In this document: positions 19,802-36,442 of the stretch, piece after piece
Position numbering within the stretch: the first letter of the stretch is position 1
Layout: every line of letters begins with the position of its first letter
Assembly: GCF_000003815.2 (NCBI RefSeq)
Contig: NC_049979.1
Coordinates: 33,271,034 to 33,307,677, forward strand
Source: Branchiostoma floridae
Lineage: Eukaryota; Chordata; Leptocardii; Amphioxiformes; Branchiostomatidae
Length of the DNA: 36,644 bases
Direction of reading: 5' to 3'
The notes under the pieces: generated by a model
Told to the model about the DNA's origin: nothing
What the model saw: only the letters and a program-made list of their open reading frames with translations
Databases searched by the model: none
Position numbers and translations under genes: made by a program

Positions 19802-19940
19802 AAATACAACACGTTGTATTCTTCATCACCCTCGGTCCTAGCCTTCCCGCGGGTCGGATCACCCTTTCGGCCTTCGGGCGTTCTTTTCCGCGTTTGGGCT
19901 TGTACCTCGGGTGATACGGAATGAAACACCGTGTTGTATT
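19802..19940. repeat. Short inverted repeat ending in AATACAACAC
   Basis: AATACAACACGTTGTATTC at 19802 and GAAACACCGTGTTGTATT ending near 19940 are inverted copies, with TCACCC / GGGTGA inside and a G+C-rich centre. A small foldback element is likely. It abuts R1-R2 copy 2. Confidence 0.5.
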
Positions 19941-20149
19941 CTATATGTATTGTAGGGGTCGTATATTATACGTAAAGGGGGTGCACAAAACTTCGTGGAA
20001 CAAACCACGTTGACTCATACGTTTGGCTGTTTAATAGCTTTAGATATATATTGTCTGAAGACAAATACAAGCGCTGGGCCTGACAGAAAGAAATGGATTG
20101 GAATCCGGACTGTAGTCAGCGACTGCAATTACTTGTACCACCTGTAGCA

Positions 20150-21118
20150 TTGCATTATATTATACAGACGTCGCATAACTCGCAAGCGGGTTGGTGCTAG
20201 GATAACTAAACTTGGTGACTTTTCCGGAAATATTGTAACATTTATGATTTTTCGGTTTCTTATTGCAAAGAGCTTCTGAAGGGCGTGTTTTAGCAAAAAC
20301 ACCAATTTTGGTAATTTTGGTAAAATTAAGATATTGTTGGCAACAATTGCATGAAGTTTGACAAATTTTCCATTTTTTCCTGTTGCCATGGCAACCGTTT
20401 GTTGACAGGCAGTTTTGCCAAAAATCGGTAATTTCGGTTCTAACAATATACTTTTCACGTTCATATACTATATAACTGCTATTTTGTTACATAAATAAAA
20501 TTTTATGTTATTTAAAATATCTTTGATAATTAGATATGCATAAATTATGCTAATTTGATGACGTCATCAGCCTAAATCCAAGATGGCGGACGGTATGGCT
20601 AGATCAATAGTAAATAGCTTATTATCCCTTAGAATTTGTAACTACCTAGTATTTTTTCATCAAAAACCATCTAAATGAATTTGTTTAGTCTATTTCCATT
20701 GCCTTTTGTGATTATTTGTTGCCAAAAAAGCATTTTTGAAAATTCAAGGTGGTGGATACAATATGGCGGAGCCCAACTGGTATCTTGGATGTGCATGACG
20801 TCATTTTGACGCCACTGATGTTGCTATTGGCAACAGAGGTCGTAACAAACTTTATCATTTTGTTATCTACACTTGCTGTTACATTTTTGTAGCAAAACTT
20901 GAAGTTTTTACGAGAATACCCCTTTTTCATGGGTCTGGCCAATACAATCAAATTGATGACGTCATAATAACGTCATATTACGTTGTCGTAACGTCAAACG
21001 TCTTTTACTTGTCAGATATTATGTCTATATCATTTCCGATAAATTTGGTGGCCTTAAAACACGTCGTTCAAGAGTTAGAGGACTTAGAAGTGGAGGGCCT
21101 CAAAAGACCCCCCCCCCC
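20150..21118 (+). mobile_element. R3 TTAA-family MITE, copy 1 (right end displaced to about 22015)
   Basis: Colinear with copies at about 22545-23290 and 34704-35576. Landmarks in order are GTTGCCATGGCAAC (20382-20395), ATGCATAAATTATGCTAATT, TGACGTCA (20559-20566), CCAAGATGGCGG (20578-20589), TTTTTTCATCAAAAACCATC, further TGACGTCA sites near 20789 and 20950, and GGAGGGCCTCAAAAG before a C run (about 21110). In copy 2 the C run is followed by GTCAAGGGATGACC and the terminus GGTCTGGATAGGG-TTAA. Here that tail occurs only at 21978-22015, behind an 840-bp insertion. Non-autonomous. Confidence 0.75.
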
Positions 21119-21126
21119 CGTGTACA

Positions 21127-21963
21127 CTAATGATATGCACTAGATTTCCGGCGGTTTCTAGCGGCTAGGCGACTTCTGAATTCAGCAACCAAAATCCACC
21201 TCGGATTTTAAGTTCTATAACGTTTATTTAACAACTTTTGACAAAACATCCAACATTGTTTCAGATATCGTCGGTGTATCAAACAAATGTAAAGAAGTTC
21301 GGGATCACAAGAGTAGTACCGAGTAGTACACAGAACACAGACGGCCAAACAACCAACAGAAAGACCACCAGACAACCGGACAAGCAAGCAAAACATCGGA
21401 ATAAGATCAAAGAAACCTACAAACGTATTGTTTTGCCAGGAGAGCACCACGGCAAGTTCAAACGCGCCCGTTGCAACAACTGTGGAACGTCGAACTATGT
21501 TTGTGTCAGTGAAAAAGCAACAGAAGCCTCCACAACGTGTAGAAATTGTGACGAGGAAGTGACTTGGGTTAGCCCTAAGAATGGACACAGATAAATGATC
21601 AATGTGATTTTATTGAATTATTGAATTTAGTTGAAATTTAGTTGCCAAATATAACGTTACGTTATGTACTCAAGTCGTGTTGTCTGTTGATTCTTCAGTC
21701 CGTACTTCTATTCTATATATTACCAGTATTTAAAGGGACCAGCTCACAAAAATACATGCTGCAAACCAAAGGAAGCCCTAGAAATATTTCCATTGTAATG
21801 TATTGACGGTTTTTAACAGCTAGAAATAGACGGACAATAGATGTAAAACATTCCTCCCTGACCCTCGCATGCCACCGGTCTGGTGTTAATTGGTTACTCT
21901 GCATTTGAAAGAATCGGCTTCATGGGCGTTGACCTCGCTAGAAATCTACTTCATAACATTTAG
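21127..21963. mobile_element. Insertion with imperfect inverted ends inside R3 copy 1
   Basis: The left end CTAATGATATGCACTAGATT and the reverse complement of the right end CTAAATGTTATGAAGTAGAT match over about 22 bp and are followed on both sides by TTTC and TAGCG words. The insert separates the C run of R3 copy 1 (21118) from its terminal tail (from about 21978). It carries the zinc-ribbon-like frame at 21265-21594. I do not recognise the superfamily. Confidence 0.5.
21265..21594 (+). CDS. Orphan frame with zinc-ribbon-like Cys pattern (possible terminal exon)
   Basis: Not recognised. After an acceptor-like ATTGTTTCAG the frame stays open for 109 codons to TAA, without an in-frame ATG, so if real it is a 3' exon or a captured gene fragment. 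The first half is rich in Thr, Gln and Lys (for example DGQTTNRKTTRQPDKQ). The second half reads GKFKRARCNNCGTSNYVCV, then TTCRNCDEEVTW: two CxxC knuckles 18 residues apart, a spacing compatible with a zinc ribbon, plus one further Cys. The opposite strand is also open here, which lowers confidence. The frame lies in a transposon-like insertion (21127-21963), so it may be a transduplicated exon. I found no matching upstream exon. Confidence 0.4.
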   Translation: MSSVYQTNVKKFGITRVVPSSTQNTDGQTTNRKTTRQPDKQAKHRNKIKETYKRIVLPGEHHGKFKRARCNNCGTSNYVCVSEKATEASTTCRNCDEEVTWVSPKNGHR

Positions 21964-21977
21964 AGCTAGCCCCGGAG

Positions 21978-22015
21978 GTCCAGGGATGACCAAAAAAGCC
22001 CGGTCTGAATATGGG
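21978..22015 (+). repeat. Detached right terminus of R3 copy 1, followed by TTAA
   Basis: GTCCAGGGATGACC, an A run, then CCCGGTCTGAATATGGG directly before TTAA (22016-22019). The same tail closes R3 copy 2 (23290) and, as GGTCTGAATAGGG, R3 copy 3 (35576). Confidence 0.7.
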
Positions 22016-22079
22016 TTAAGAAAAGATGTCTTAGAACACTTAAATGTTAATAAGAAACCCTTTATTGGAAACTTTCTGA

Positions 22080-22545
22080 CTGATGCTTTTAGATTTGATT
22101 TTTTTTTATTCTATTTATTTTCCACAATCTTTAAAAAAGATTACATAACACAAATTAAAGGATGAAAGAACGTGCAGGGGGGGGAGGGGAGAAAAAAGCC
22201 TCATGGCTTATACATAGTTTTCCCCAATAGTAACAAATCATGATACAATTTAACAGTTTATAATCTGATAAAGATTGGATAGATTTGTAAAAATTATACA
22301 TTAGACAAGAATATAACCAAAAATATTATATCAATTAACGATATTGAAGAAGAATATAATAGTTCCATAATTGATAACTAAGCAAATATCACAACGTAAT
22401 CAATGAAATAAGAATATAACACCATAAGAAATCTAACAACTAAAATTGTAACAATAGAAGAACAATGAATAGATGAATTAAATGTTTGATAATCTAATAA
22501 TGACTTTTTAACAGGTTCTTGAAAATAAGAAATATATGACAAAGA
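22080..22545. repeat. Diverged relative of the 741-1960 repeat
   Basis: A T-rich start, AACACAAATTAAAGGATGAA, a G-rich run, then AAAAAAGCCTCATGGCTTAT and a long AT-rich tail, in the same order as at 741-1930. Non-coding. Confidence 0.45.
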
Positions 22546-23290
22546 TTTTTGGTTCTAAAAATGTATTTTCACATCTATTTGCTATATTACTGCTATTTTG
22601 TTACATAAATGGAATCTTATATTATTTAGCATATTTTTCATAATTATATATGCATAAATTATGCTAAGTTGATGACGCCATCTGCCCAAAATCCAAGATG
22701 GCGGACCGTATGACCAGATCAAGAATAACAAGCTAATTATCCCTTAAAATTTGTAACCACCTGGTATTTTTTCATCAAAAACCATCTAAATGAATGAATC
22801 CAGTCTATTTCTATTGCCTTTGTGGTTATTTGTTGCAAAAAAAGTATTTTTTAAAATTCCAGGTGGTCGATATAATATGGCGGAGCCCAACTCGTATCTT
22901 AGATGTGATTGACGTCATTTTATGACGTCATTTTGACGTCAATCATGATGCTATTGGCAACGCAAGTCGTAATAAACATTATTATTCTGTTATCTGCACT
23001 TGTTGTTACATTTTTGTAGCATAACTTGAAGTTTTCTGAGAATATCCTTTTTTTATGGGTCCGGCCAATATGATCAAAAGAATGACGTCATAATTACGTC
23101 ATCTTACGTCAACGTAACGTCAAACGTCAAATGCATGTCAAATGTTATGTGGACATTATATCCTGAAAATTTGGTGGCCCTATGGCACGCCTTTTAAGAG
23201 TTTTAGGACTCAAAAGTGGAGGGCCTCAAAAGCCCCCCCCACCCCCACCCCCCGTCAAGGGATGACCAAAAAAGTCCGGTCTGGATAGGG
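22545..23290 (+). mobile_element. R3 TTAA-family MITE, copy 2
   Basis: It starts within R3 sequence (the outer left end is missing) and follows copy 1 closely: AAATTATGCTAAGTTGATGA, CCAAGATGGCGGACCG (about 22694), CRE-type TGACGTCA sites near 22911, 22922, 22934 and 23083, and GGAGGGCCTCAAAAG with a C-rich run (23219-23254). It ends GTCCGGTCTGGATAGGG at 23290 before TTAA. No coding capacity. Confidence 0.8.
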
Positions 23291-23842
23291 TTAAGGGATG
23301 TGGAGTATGTACTAGCCCATACGATGTTACAATATGCAAGATAGGGATAAAGCAAACTATAGTATAATATCATATATGTTTTAGAATATAGTAGAGTTTT
23401 TTCTGACAAAACCTATGTTTTTATAGATTTCTTTGCAAATTAGGTCAATATGTTTTTCCAGGTAAGTTTTTCATCAATAGTGACACAAACATGTGTTCGT
23501 AACTTGATTAATTTGTGTGTTATTAATAGCTATGTTAAGATTTCCTTTGTTGTACTTTTTCTTCCTCCAAAAATAATGAAATATGCTTTCTTAACATTGT
23601 AGGATAATTTGTTGATTTAGAACCGTAAGATATACGGAGAATTTCCTGTTTTAGGCAATAATATCAATCAATGATGTCAAGATTGCGTTATAATGATTGA
23701 AAAGTTTCAAGAATTATTGGGGGCACATCGACCATGTAAAATTAGTTATCGAAGATTAATCCATTGAAATTTATGAAAGGAGTTGGGGGCGGTCAAAGAA
23801 CGCCGCAACTATCTAGGAATACTCTAAAAGTCCAGGATAGGG
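23291..23842. other. Stretch between two TTAA termini
   Basis: Bounded on the left by the TTAA of R3 copy 2 and on the right by AAAAGTCCAGGATAGGG-TTAA. The latter is the same terminus with a five-base deletion. The interior is AT-rich and not otherwise recognised. It directly adjoins the stop codon of gene 2. Confidence 0.5.
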
Positions 23843-30335
<6,493 letters not shown>

Positions 30336-30681
30336 AACTGCCAGTCAAAACAAAATAAACAATAAAAACCATTGTAAACAATACACTTTTTTGTAGCATT
30401 TTTGATACATCTTTAAGTTAACAGTAGGGTCTGCTTTCTTAGATCCGTAAATTTTTAAGTTCAATATTACATGTTTGTAACGACAAATCGCAAGGAATAT
30501 CGTGCCAAGTGGCATTTTTTCAATGATAAAGGCTTAGTTTTTTCTTATGTTTCACTTCAGTAACATTAACAGTAACAGTACAAAATTCAGTAACACTGTA
30601 AGATACAACTGCTGTTGATATTAGTGGGCGTATGAGTAATAGATATTCTTGAACCGAAAAAGCGTTAAAAAAATGACTTAC

Positions 30682-30743
30682 CACTGTTTCAATGGTCGGG
30701 GTTCCTGAGCCAAGTCTTCAGTTGTGTCTACTTTATGCAACAT
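30682..30743 (-). other. Possible 5' UTR exon of gene 2
   Basis: A strong donor CAGTG/GTAAGT (GTAAGT on the minus strand at 30676-30681) follows a short open stretch. Its only ATG (30743) would run out of frame into exon 1 and stop early, so it would act as an upstream frame. The 5' limit is unknown. Confidence 0.3.
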
Positions 30744-31985
30744 TTTCGAACAAAAACCGGTAAGTTTACTCAAATGGCTATTGTAGTGAACATCGACGGG
30801 TCAAGGGGCAGAGGGTTGTGCATCTGCATGAGTAGTAATGCCGTGTCAAAAAATTATTCAGCACCTAAGAAACTTTGGTACAACCATATGAAAGCTCACC
30901 TGTGTTGGTAAAATCCACTGTTGTATAGTTTAAACTTTGTTCCAACACCCTTTCTAGGTTATTTGGAGTTGCTACTGATATGATATAATAATAATAATAT
31001 AATATCGGGTGTATTTTGCAGCCAGTAGGTACCCAAAGTTCGGGTAATGAGGATGTACAATGCTCATCGCGGTAAATTGTGAATGTGGCTGGGGCTTTCG
31101 AGAAATGAAATATATTCTAGATAACATAAGATTTTATAAAATATCAGTAATGCAGCAAATGAACTTGGAAAAAATGTTGTTAGAACTTAGCGATTTCTTC
31201 AAATAAGAATTGAAATAAGCAAGCGTTCGTACAACTCAATCTCCGTAAAATGGTTGAGGGTGTGGTGGTTTGAGGGTGTTTTTATAGACGTCTCATGGGC
31301 TAGCCTATGAGTATGTTTTACGTCCGATTGGCAAAATTGTCCAGAATTTTACAGGTATTTCTCAGCGTCTATGTAGTTGCATCATCTCTTTTTAGTGGAA
31401 TAATTTGGCTTGACAGATTGTCATGGTATTTGGAATGCAGGTAGTCTTTGTCAGGGGCTGTGAGTGAGATAGCTTTGGAGATGCCTGACATAATCAAATT
31501 TTATCATGCAAATCTGGGGTTAATTTGCATAAAATGAGGACAGTTTATAAGCCTTCTTCATTTCATAATAGCAGATACTCAACGATATGTAAGGTAATAA
31601 ATTGGGGGATGCCTTCTATTCTTAAGTTCTATCAATGCTAACCAGGGCTAGTTTGCAAAATTAATTAATCCGCAGCATTTCATAACAGGACATTTCATAA
31701 CAGGACAGTCAAACGTATTACATCTGTAACTAAAAAAGAGATTTTTATAGATATTTATGGATATTAGATGTGCAAATCCTACCTAGCCCCGCAATGTAGT
31801 ACGTTATATATTTCCAATGTGTATAATAAATAAATGTGTAAATAAATAAATTATATATAATGAACTTTCGAGCTAAAACATGTCAATATTGACGACTTAA
31901 TGCATTGCATGGACGTTTCCACAAAGTAATATAGTTTTTTTTTGTACAACCTCTTTTAAGTATAATATGCGACTCCTGCAATACT
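30744..31985. other. Region upstream of gene 2; dispersed repeat only
   Basis: About 31200-31335 is the second copy of the repeat at 3840-3975, and 31425-31560 resembles the 27.2-28.4 kb intronic repeat (ATGGTATTTGG.AT, TTATCATGCAAATC). The promoter of gene 2 should lie here, but no TATA-type or initiator element can be singled out. Confidence 0.4.
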
Positions 31986-32509
31986 GATCATTATTGCCGA
32001 CTTGTTGCTTGCAACCATTATGATGTAACATTCTTTGATTCACAATGAAGTTCACTACATTGTGTATCCCATATGTCTGATGTACAACATAAACATACTC
32101 ATCAATGACTAGAAGTTACTGTGAAAAACTAACTCTGCTCCACTTCGTACTTAAACTTTACGTAACTTTGTTCAACAATTGTACCGGTAGTAACTGTTAC
32201 ATGCACAACCCTTAAAATGTATAATATACGCCCTGTATACAATATCATCATTGCCCTTATTCTTGGTCTACAGATTATTAAGAGCAAATGTCTGTAAGGA
32301 TCAAACATCAGTGCTCAGGGTAAAAAAAATCGATTTGGCTCATACTTTGCACAGTGATAGTATACAACCCCTCAAAATAGCTTTCTTTCCGGTCAAAACT
32401 CATTGTTGCCATGGCAACAGCCCAAACAAGTTTTGAGGCCATTTTCACAGATTCTTGCATGTCAACGACACGGAAATTGACCAGGTTTAGGACCCGCCAC
32501 GGCAATTAA

Positions 32510-32960
32510 ACAAGAACGAAGACTTTAAAACCATTCATTCAATAGACAATACAGATGTCTACACCTGATAAAAAGTTGAGTCAGAAAAAGTATTCACTTT
32601 TCTTTCTTTTCATCAACTAAATGACAGCCCAGAATCAAAATTTAGGGACAAATTTAAATATGAGTTATTTTAGGGACAGCTACACGACAATTTAACAAAA
32701 ACCCAGACTTAAAAACCATTCATACAATAGACAACACTAAGGTCTACATCTGATAAAAAGTTGAGTCAGATAAAGTATTCACTTTGGTCTTTTCATCAGC
32801 TCAAAGACAGCCAAAATCCAAATTTAGGGACATATGTAAAATGACCTATTTAAGGGACAGCTACACTGCTGACAAAATACATACAGACTTTGGCAACCAT
32901 GCGGGTAATAGACTATACTAAGGTCTAAATTTGACAGAAAATAAATCAGAAACCTCTCTT
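32510..32960 (+). repeat. Internal tandem repeat, unit about 185 bp
   Basis: The block GACTTTAAAACCATTCATTC...GATAAAAAGTTGAGTCAGA...AATTTAGGGACA...AGGGACAGCTACAC starts near 32510, 32695 and, decayed, 32880. It lies in the core of the 32282-34589 element. Confidence 0.75.
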
Positions 32961-33543
32961 CGTTTATCAGATTCTGTATGTCAAAAATAGCAAAAAATCA
33001 CATTTTTTCCAAAATCACGAAAAGTGACCTACTTCTAGTAGCGATCGTACGCCAATAATACAAGATTCCAAACTTTGCAAGGATTCATTTGACAGCTAAT
33101 TGAAGTATCCAAATCTGTTACAAATTTCAAGCAAAAATTTTCTACACTTTGATACTTACAGCTCCTCAAGGTTGGGCAAAAAGATTAAGTTTTTTGAAGA
33201 CTGAAAACATGGTATTGTTTTGAGGCTGCACATGGGCTGAAATATACATGTTCATCGATTTCACAGCTATTTTGTACAAAATTAAGACATCAGTCTAACA
33301 AAATCATTTTCTATTTTTCATTGCGATAAAGCATTCGGTAGTGATCGGGTCCTAAACATGGCCAAAATCCATATTGTTGACATGCAAAAATGGCCTCAAA
33401 ACTTATTTGGGCTGTTGCCATGGCAAAAATGCGTTTTAACCGGAAAGAAATCTATTTTGAGGTGTTGTGGGCCAAGTACTTTTACTGTGGAAAACATGAG
33501 CCAAATGGATTTTTTGACACTGAGCACTGATGTTTGATCCTTA

Positions 33544-34573
33544 AGCCCCGGTCACAAAGCGCGTACGATTCCTTGCGATGGACTATTCCGCATATCGTAC
33601 GATGAGCGCAGTACATCGCAAGAAAATCGTAAGCAACGCAAGCCATCGCAAAGCATCGGATGGTGTTCAAAATTTTTCCAGCGTCGCACGATTTTTCACT
33701 TGTGTCTCTTCTGTATAGCCGTCTGACCGCTTTTGTGCTTCTTTAACCAACAAAATGTGGACATAGCTGTTAAATACCTTCCTATAATATCTTTAACTGT
33801 AAAAATAAATTTAAAAAGACCATGACAACAAGAGTATTAGAAGCAAAAGTTCAAATCAAGCGTGAGTACTGGTATGGTTATCTCTTTCGAAGATAGTATC
33901 ATGATATGCTATCAACAAAAAGATGCCATCATACAAAATCATATGATAAGCATTATATCATATATATTTCCGACTCATAGAGCCTGCTTTTATGTTCGAG
34001 TTGTCCCCATGGTTATTACGATTATGGTAAACTGATCCAAGACCGACGAGAGCTGAGATTTGATCTAATTATAAACTCACGTGCATGAAGCGATCAAACA
34101 ATTGTCTGCATCACCTGTGCGGGGCGCGCTGTTCTCTTGTTGCGACTGTGGCAGTTGCGACTGATAAATTTCCCCTTTTCGTCAATATCGACAATATCAG
34201 GGAAAACTGAAACCATCACAACATGCTAAAAAATCATAAATGTATAACCTCATCAGTAGACAAAAATTGCCGTAATGAAGTCTGCTATGGGGGCAAATAA
34301 AATCTTACGACGATAGCGAAATTTTGAACATGTTCAAAATCCATTTCAGCTCTATTTTTCGCCATACGACGCTCCCCGATTTACTATGATTCACTGCGAT
34401 TGACACAGGCACGCTCTTATGACCTCATCGTACGATGCACTACGNNNNNNNNNNNNNNNNNNNNNNNNNNNNNNNNNNNNNNNNNNNNNNNNNNNNNNNN
34501 NNNNNNNNNNNNNNNNNNNNNNNNNNNNNNNNNNNNNNNNNNNNNNNNNNNNNNNNNNNNNNNNNNNNGGGCT
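33544..34573. mobile_element. PIF/Harbinger-like MITE (TTA target duplication), contains a gap
   Basis: TTA (33541-33543), then AGCCCCGGTCACAAAGCGCG, and at the other side of the gap GGGCT before TTA (34574-34576). Removing it restores GATCCTTACAGACAT, the exact inverted counterpart of the left arm of the host element. The 3-bp TTA duplication, G/C-rich ends and the CG-rich ATCGTACGATG words near both ends fit PIF/Harbinger-derived MITEs. Most of the right terminus is hidden in the N run. Confidence 0.65.
34445..34568. other. Assembly gap (124 N)
   Basis: 124 N within the Harbinger-like MITE, close to its right end. The hidden sequence should be largely the inverted repeat of 33550-33650. 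Confidence 0.95.
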
Positions 34574-34703
34574 TTACAGACATCTGCTCTTAAATCTTAT
34601 GGGTAACATATACACCCCACCATGTACATGTATAATGTACTGTCTCTATAAACCATTTCTTGTAATCTTAGAAACTTCCTCAACTATTCCTCAACTTCCT
34701 CAT

Positions 34704-35576
34704 CCCTGGACCGGGGGGGGGGGGGGGCTTTTGAGGCCCTCCACTTCTAAGTCCTCTAACTCTTGAACGACGTGCCGTAAGGCCACTAAATTTTCAGGAT
34801 ATGATATCGACATAATATCTAATACGTATTCAACGTTTTACATTACGTTGACGTAAGATGACGTAATTATGACGTCATCAATTTGATTATATTGGTCGGA
34901 GCCATGAAAAAAGGGTATTCTCAGACAACTTCAAGTTATACTACGAAAATGTAACAACTAGTGCAGATAACAGAATAATAATGTTTATAACGACTTGTAT
35001 TGCCAATAGCAACATCGATGACGTCATAATGACGTCATAAAATGACGTCATGCACATCTGAGATACGAGTTAGGCTCAACAAATAATCACAAAGGGCAAT
35101 GGAAAAAGACTAAATTCATTCATTTAGATGGTTTTTGATGAAAAAATACCAGGTAGTTACAAATTTTAAGGGATAATTAGCTTGATATTCTTGATCTGGC
35201 CATACGGTCCGCCATCTTGGATTTTGGGCTGATGACGTCATCAAATTAGCATAATTTATGCATATATAATTATGAAAGATATGCTCAATAATATTAGATT
35301 TTATTTATGTAACAAAATAGCAGTAATATAGCAAATAAATGTGGAAAATACATTGTTAGAACTAAAAATAGTGATTTTGGGCAAAACTCCCTGTCAGCAA
35401 ACAATTGCCATGGCAACACGAAAAAATGGAAAATTTTTAAAACTTCGTAAAATTGTTGCGAAAATTTTTTAGGAAAACTCACCAAATTTAGTGGCTTTAG
35501 CGTAAGGCGTTCTCGCGTTATAGGACATCGAAGTTGGTGCGGGCCTCAAAAGCCCCCCCCCCCGGTCTGAATAGGG
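34704..35576 (-). mobile_element. R3 TTAA-family MITE, copy 3 (most complete)
   Basis: Both ends are present: CCCTGGACC plus a G run and CTTTTGAGGCCC on the left; GGGCCTCAAAAGC, a C run and GGTCTGAATAGGG on the right before TTAA (35577-35580). The left flank is TCAT, so the duplication has decayed on that side. On the minus strand it is colinear with copies 1 and 2: RFX-type box (35404-35417), CRE TGACGTCA near 35232, 35034, 35023, 35012 and 34869, and CCAAGATGGCGG (rc near 35208-35219). It sits between R1 and R2 of composite copy 3. Confidence 0.82.
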
Positions 35577-36162
35577 TTAAACCCTATTTTTCAAGTACAA
35601 ACAGCCCCTACATACCAAATATAAGATCAATCTGTTCTGGCGTTCACCAGTTATTTTGTTCACAGACATCCACTGTAGAAGGTTTTTACACATACCTTTT
35701 TTATTATGCAAATTACCTCATAATATGCATAACAAGCATACAATAATGTACATCACTACGTGATTACGATCCATCAACCCTTGCTTGCATAATTCCTTCT
35801 GAAAACCTAACACAAAAATTACTTTCACTTCCCTGGGAAGCCGCTAGGGGGGCAAAAGTCACAACTATACCACGTTTTTATACAGCTACCTACCACTAAA
35901 CAGCATTACCCAAGCAAGTCCCGAACAAAAAATATAAAAACCGGAAGTTCTGCTACAGTTCCATAACACGCCGTAGATTCCAACCATACCTTTGTCATGT
36001 CCAAACCTACCCATACCAATACCGAATATCAAAACAATCCATATATGCTTTCTCTAGTTATCATACTCACAAACTTCCCTCTGACATATAAACAGCAGTG
36101 AAAACAAATCCTCCGTTTCACGGAGGGATAAAAATTAATTCTTTCAAAGCCTTTCTCTCGAT

Positions 36163-36184
36163 CTCTCTTTCTCTCTCTCTCTCA
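36163..36184 (+). repeat. Short CT-rich microsatellite
   Basis: TCTTTCTCTCTCTCTCTCAA just beyond the R2 hairpin. Short and interrupted. Confidence 0.7.
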
Positions 36185-36381
36185 AAGTACCGAGTTCTTG
36201 TATGTGTATTTGTATGTGCGTGACATGTAAGAACAATTCCCCTGTTGGCCAATAAATGCTGCCAGGTCTTTCGCCGTAGGCTATCGTTTGGCGTACAGAC
36301 TGCCCAACTTGGGTTACGCCCTGTCTATACTCTCTCTACATCACAGATATATGAACATTAACTTAAAAGTTACTATTGCAG

Positions 36382-36442
36382 ACCAGTTTCGTCCCAAGCA
36401 GCCAACAAACGTGTGACAATTTACATCGAGCAATCAAGCAAG
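36382..36442 (+). other. Possible exon at the window edge
   Basis: A 61-nt segment lies between a TACTATTGCAG acceptor-like site and a CAAG/GTAAGC donor. A second donor-like AAAG/GTAAGT is at 36603. Two of three frames are open. With no homology visible this is only a splice-signal prediction for a plus-strand gene that would continue to the right. Confidence 0.2.

Larger units (their letters stand above)
32282..34589. mobile_element. TTAA-flanked inverted-repeat element, itself interrupted
   Basis: TTAA (32278-32281), then GAGCAAATGTCTGTAAGGAT, and at the far end CTTTACAGACATCTGCTC before TTAA (34590-34593). Longer inverted arms follow: AAACATCAGTGCTCAG near 32303 against CTGAGCACTGATGTTT ending 33535, and the X-box GTTGCCATGGCAAC at 32405 against GTTGCCATGGCAAA at 33414. 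Two other R1 copies have no insertion here. No coding frame. The TTAA site suggests a piggyBac-type element, although the terminal GAGC is not the usual CCC. Confidence 0.72.
31985..36130 (+). repeat. R1-R2 composite repeat, copy 3, carrying nested insertions
   Basis: R1 runs 31985-32277 and resumes at 34594 (ATCTTATGGGTAACATATAC, against ATCTTACGGGGAACATGCAC in copy 1). R2 runs 35581-36130 and ends in the hairpin CCTCCGTTTCACGGAGG. Between them are a TTAA element (32282-34589) and an R3 MITE (34704-35576). Without the insertions the copy is about as long as the one at 5470-6595. Confidence 0.8.

Noticed and set aside
19432-19929. 165-codon minus-strand frame, among the longest in the window
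   Set aside because: It consists of R1 repeat sequence plus the small foldback at 19802-19940. The other R1 copies do not keep the frame.
21208-21588. 126-codon minus-strand Cys-rich frame
   Set aside because: It overlaps the plus-strand zinc-ribbon-like frame exactly; the plus strand has the CxxC pair spacing and a splice acceptor. Its Cys and Val content looks like the mirror of Thr/Gln/Lys codons.
34400-34766. Open frames spanning the N gap
   Set aside because: They exist only because unknown bases were read as open codons.
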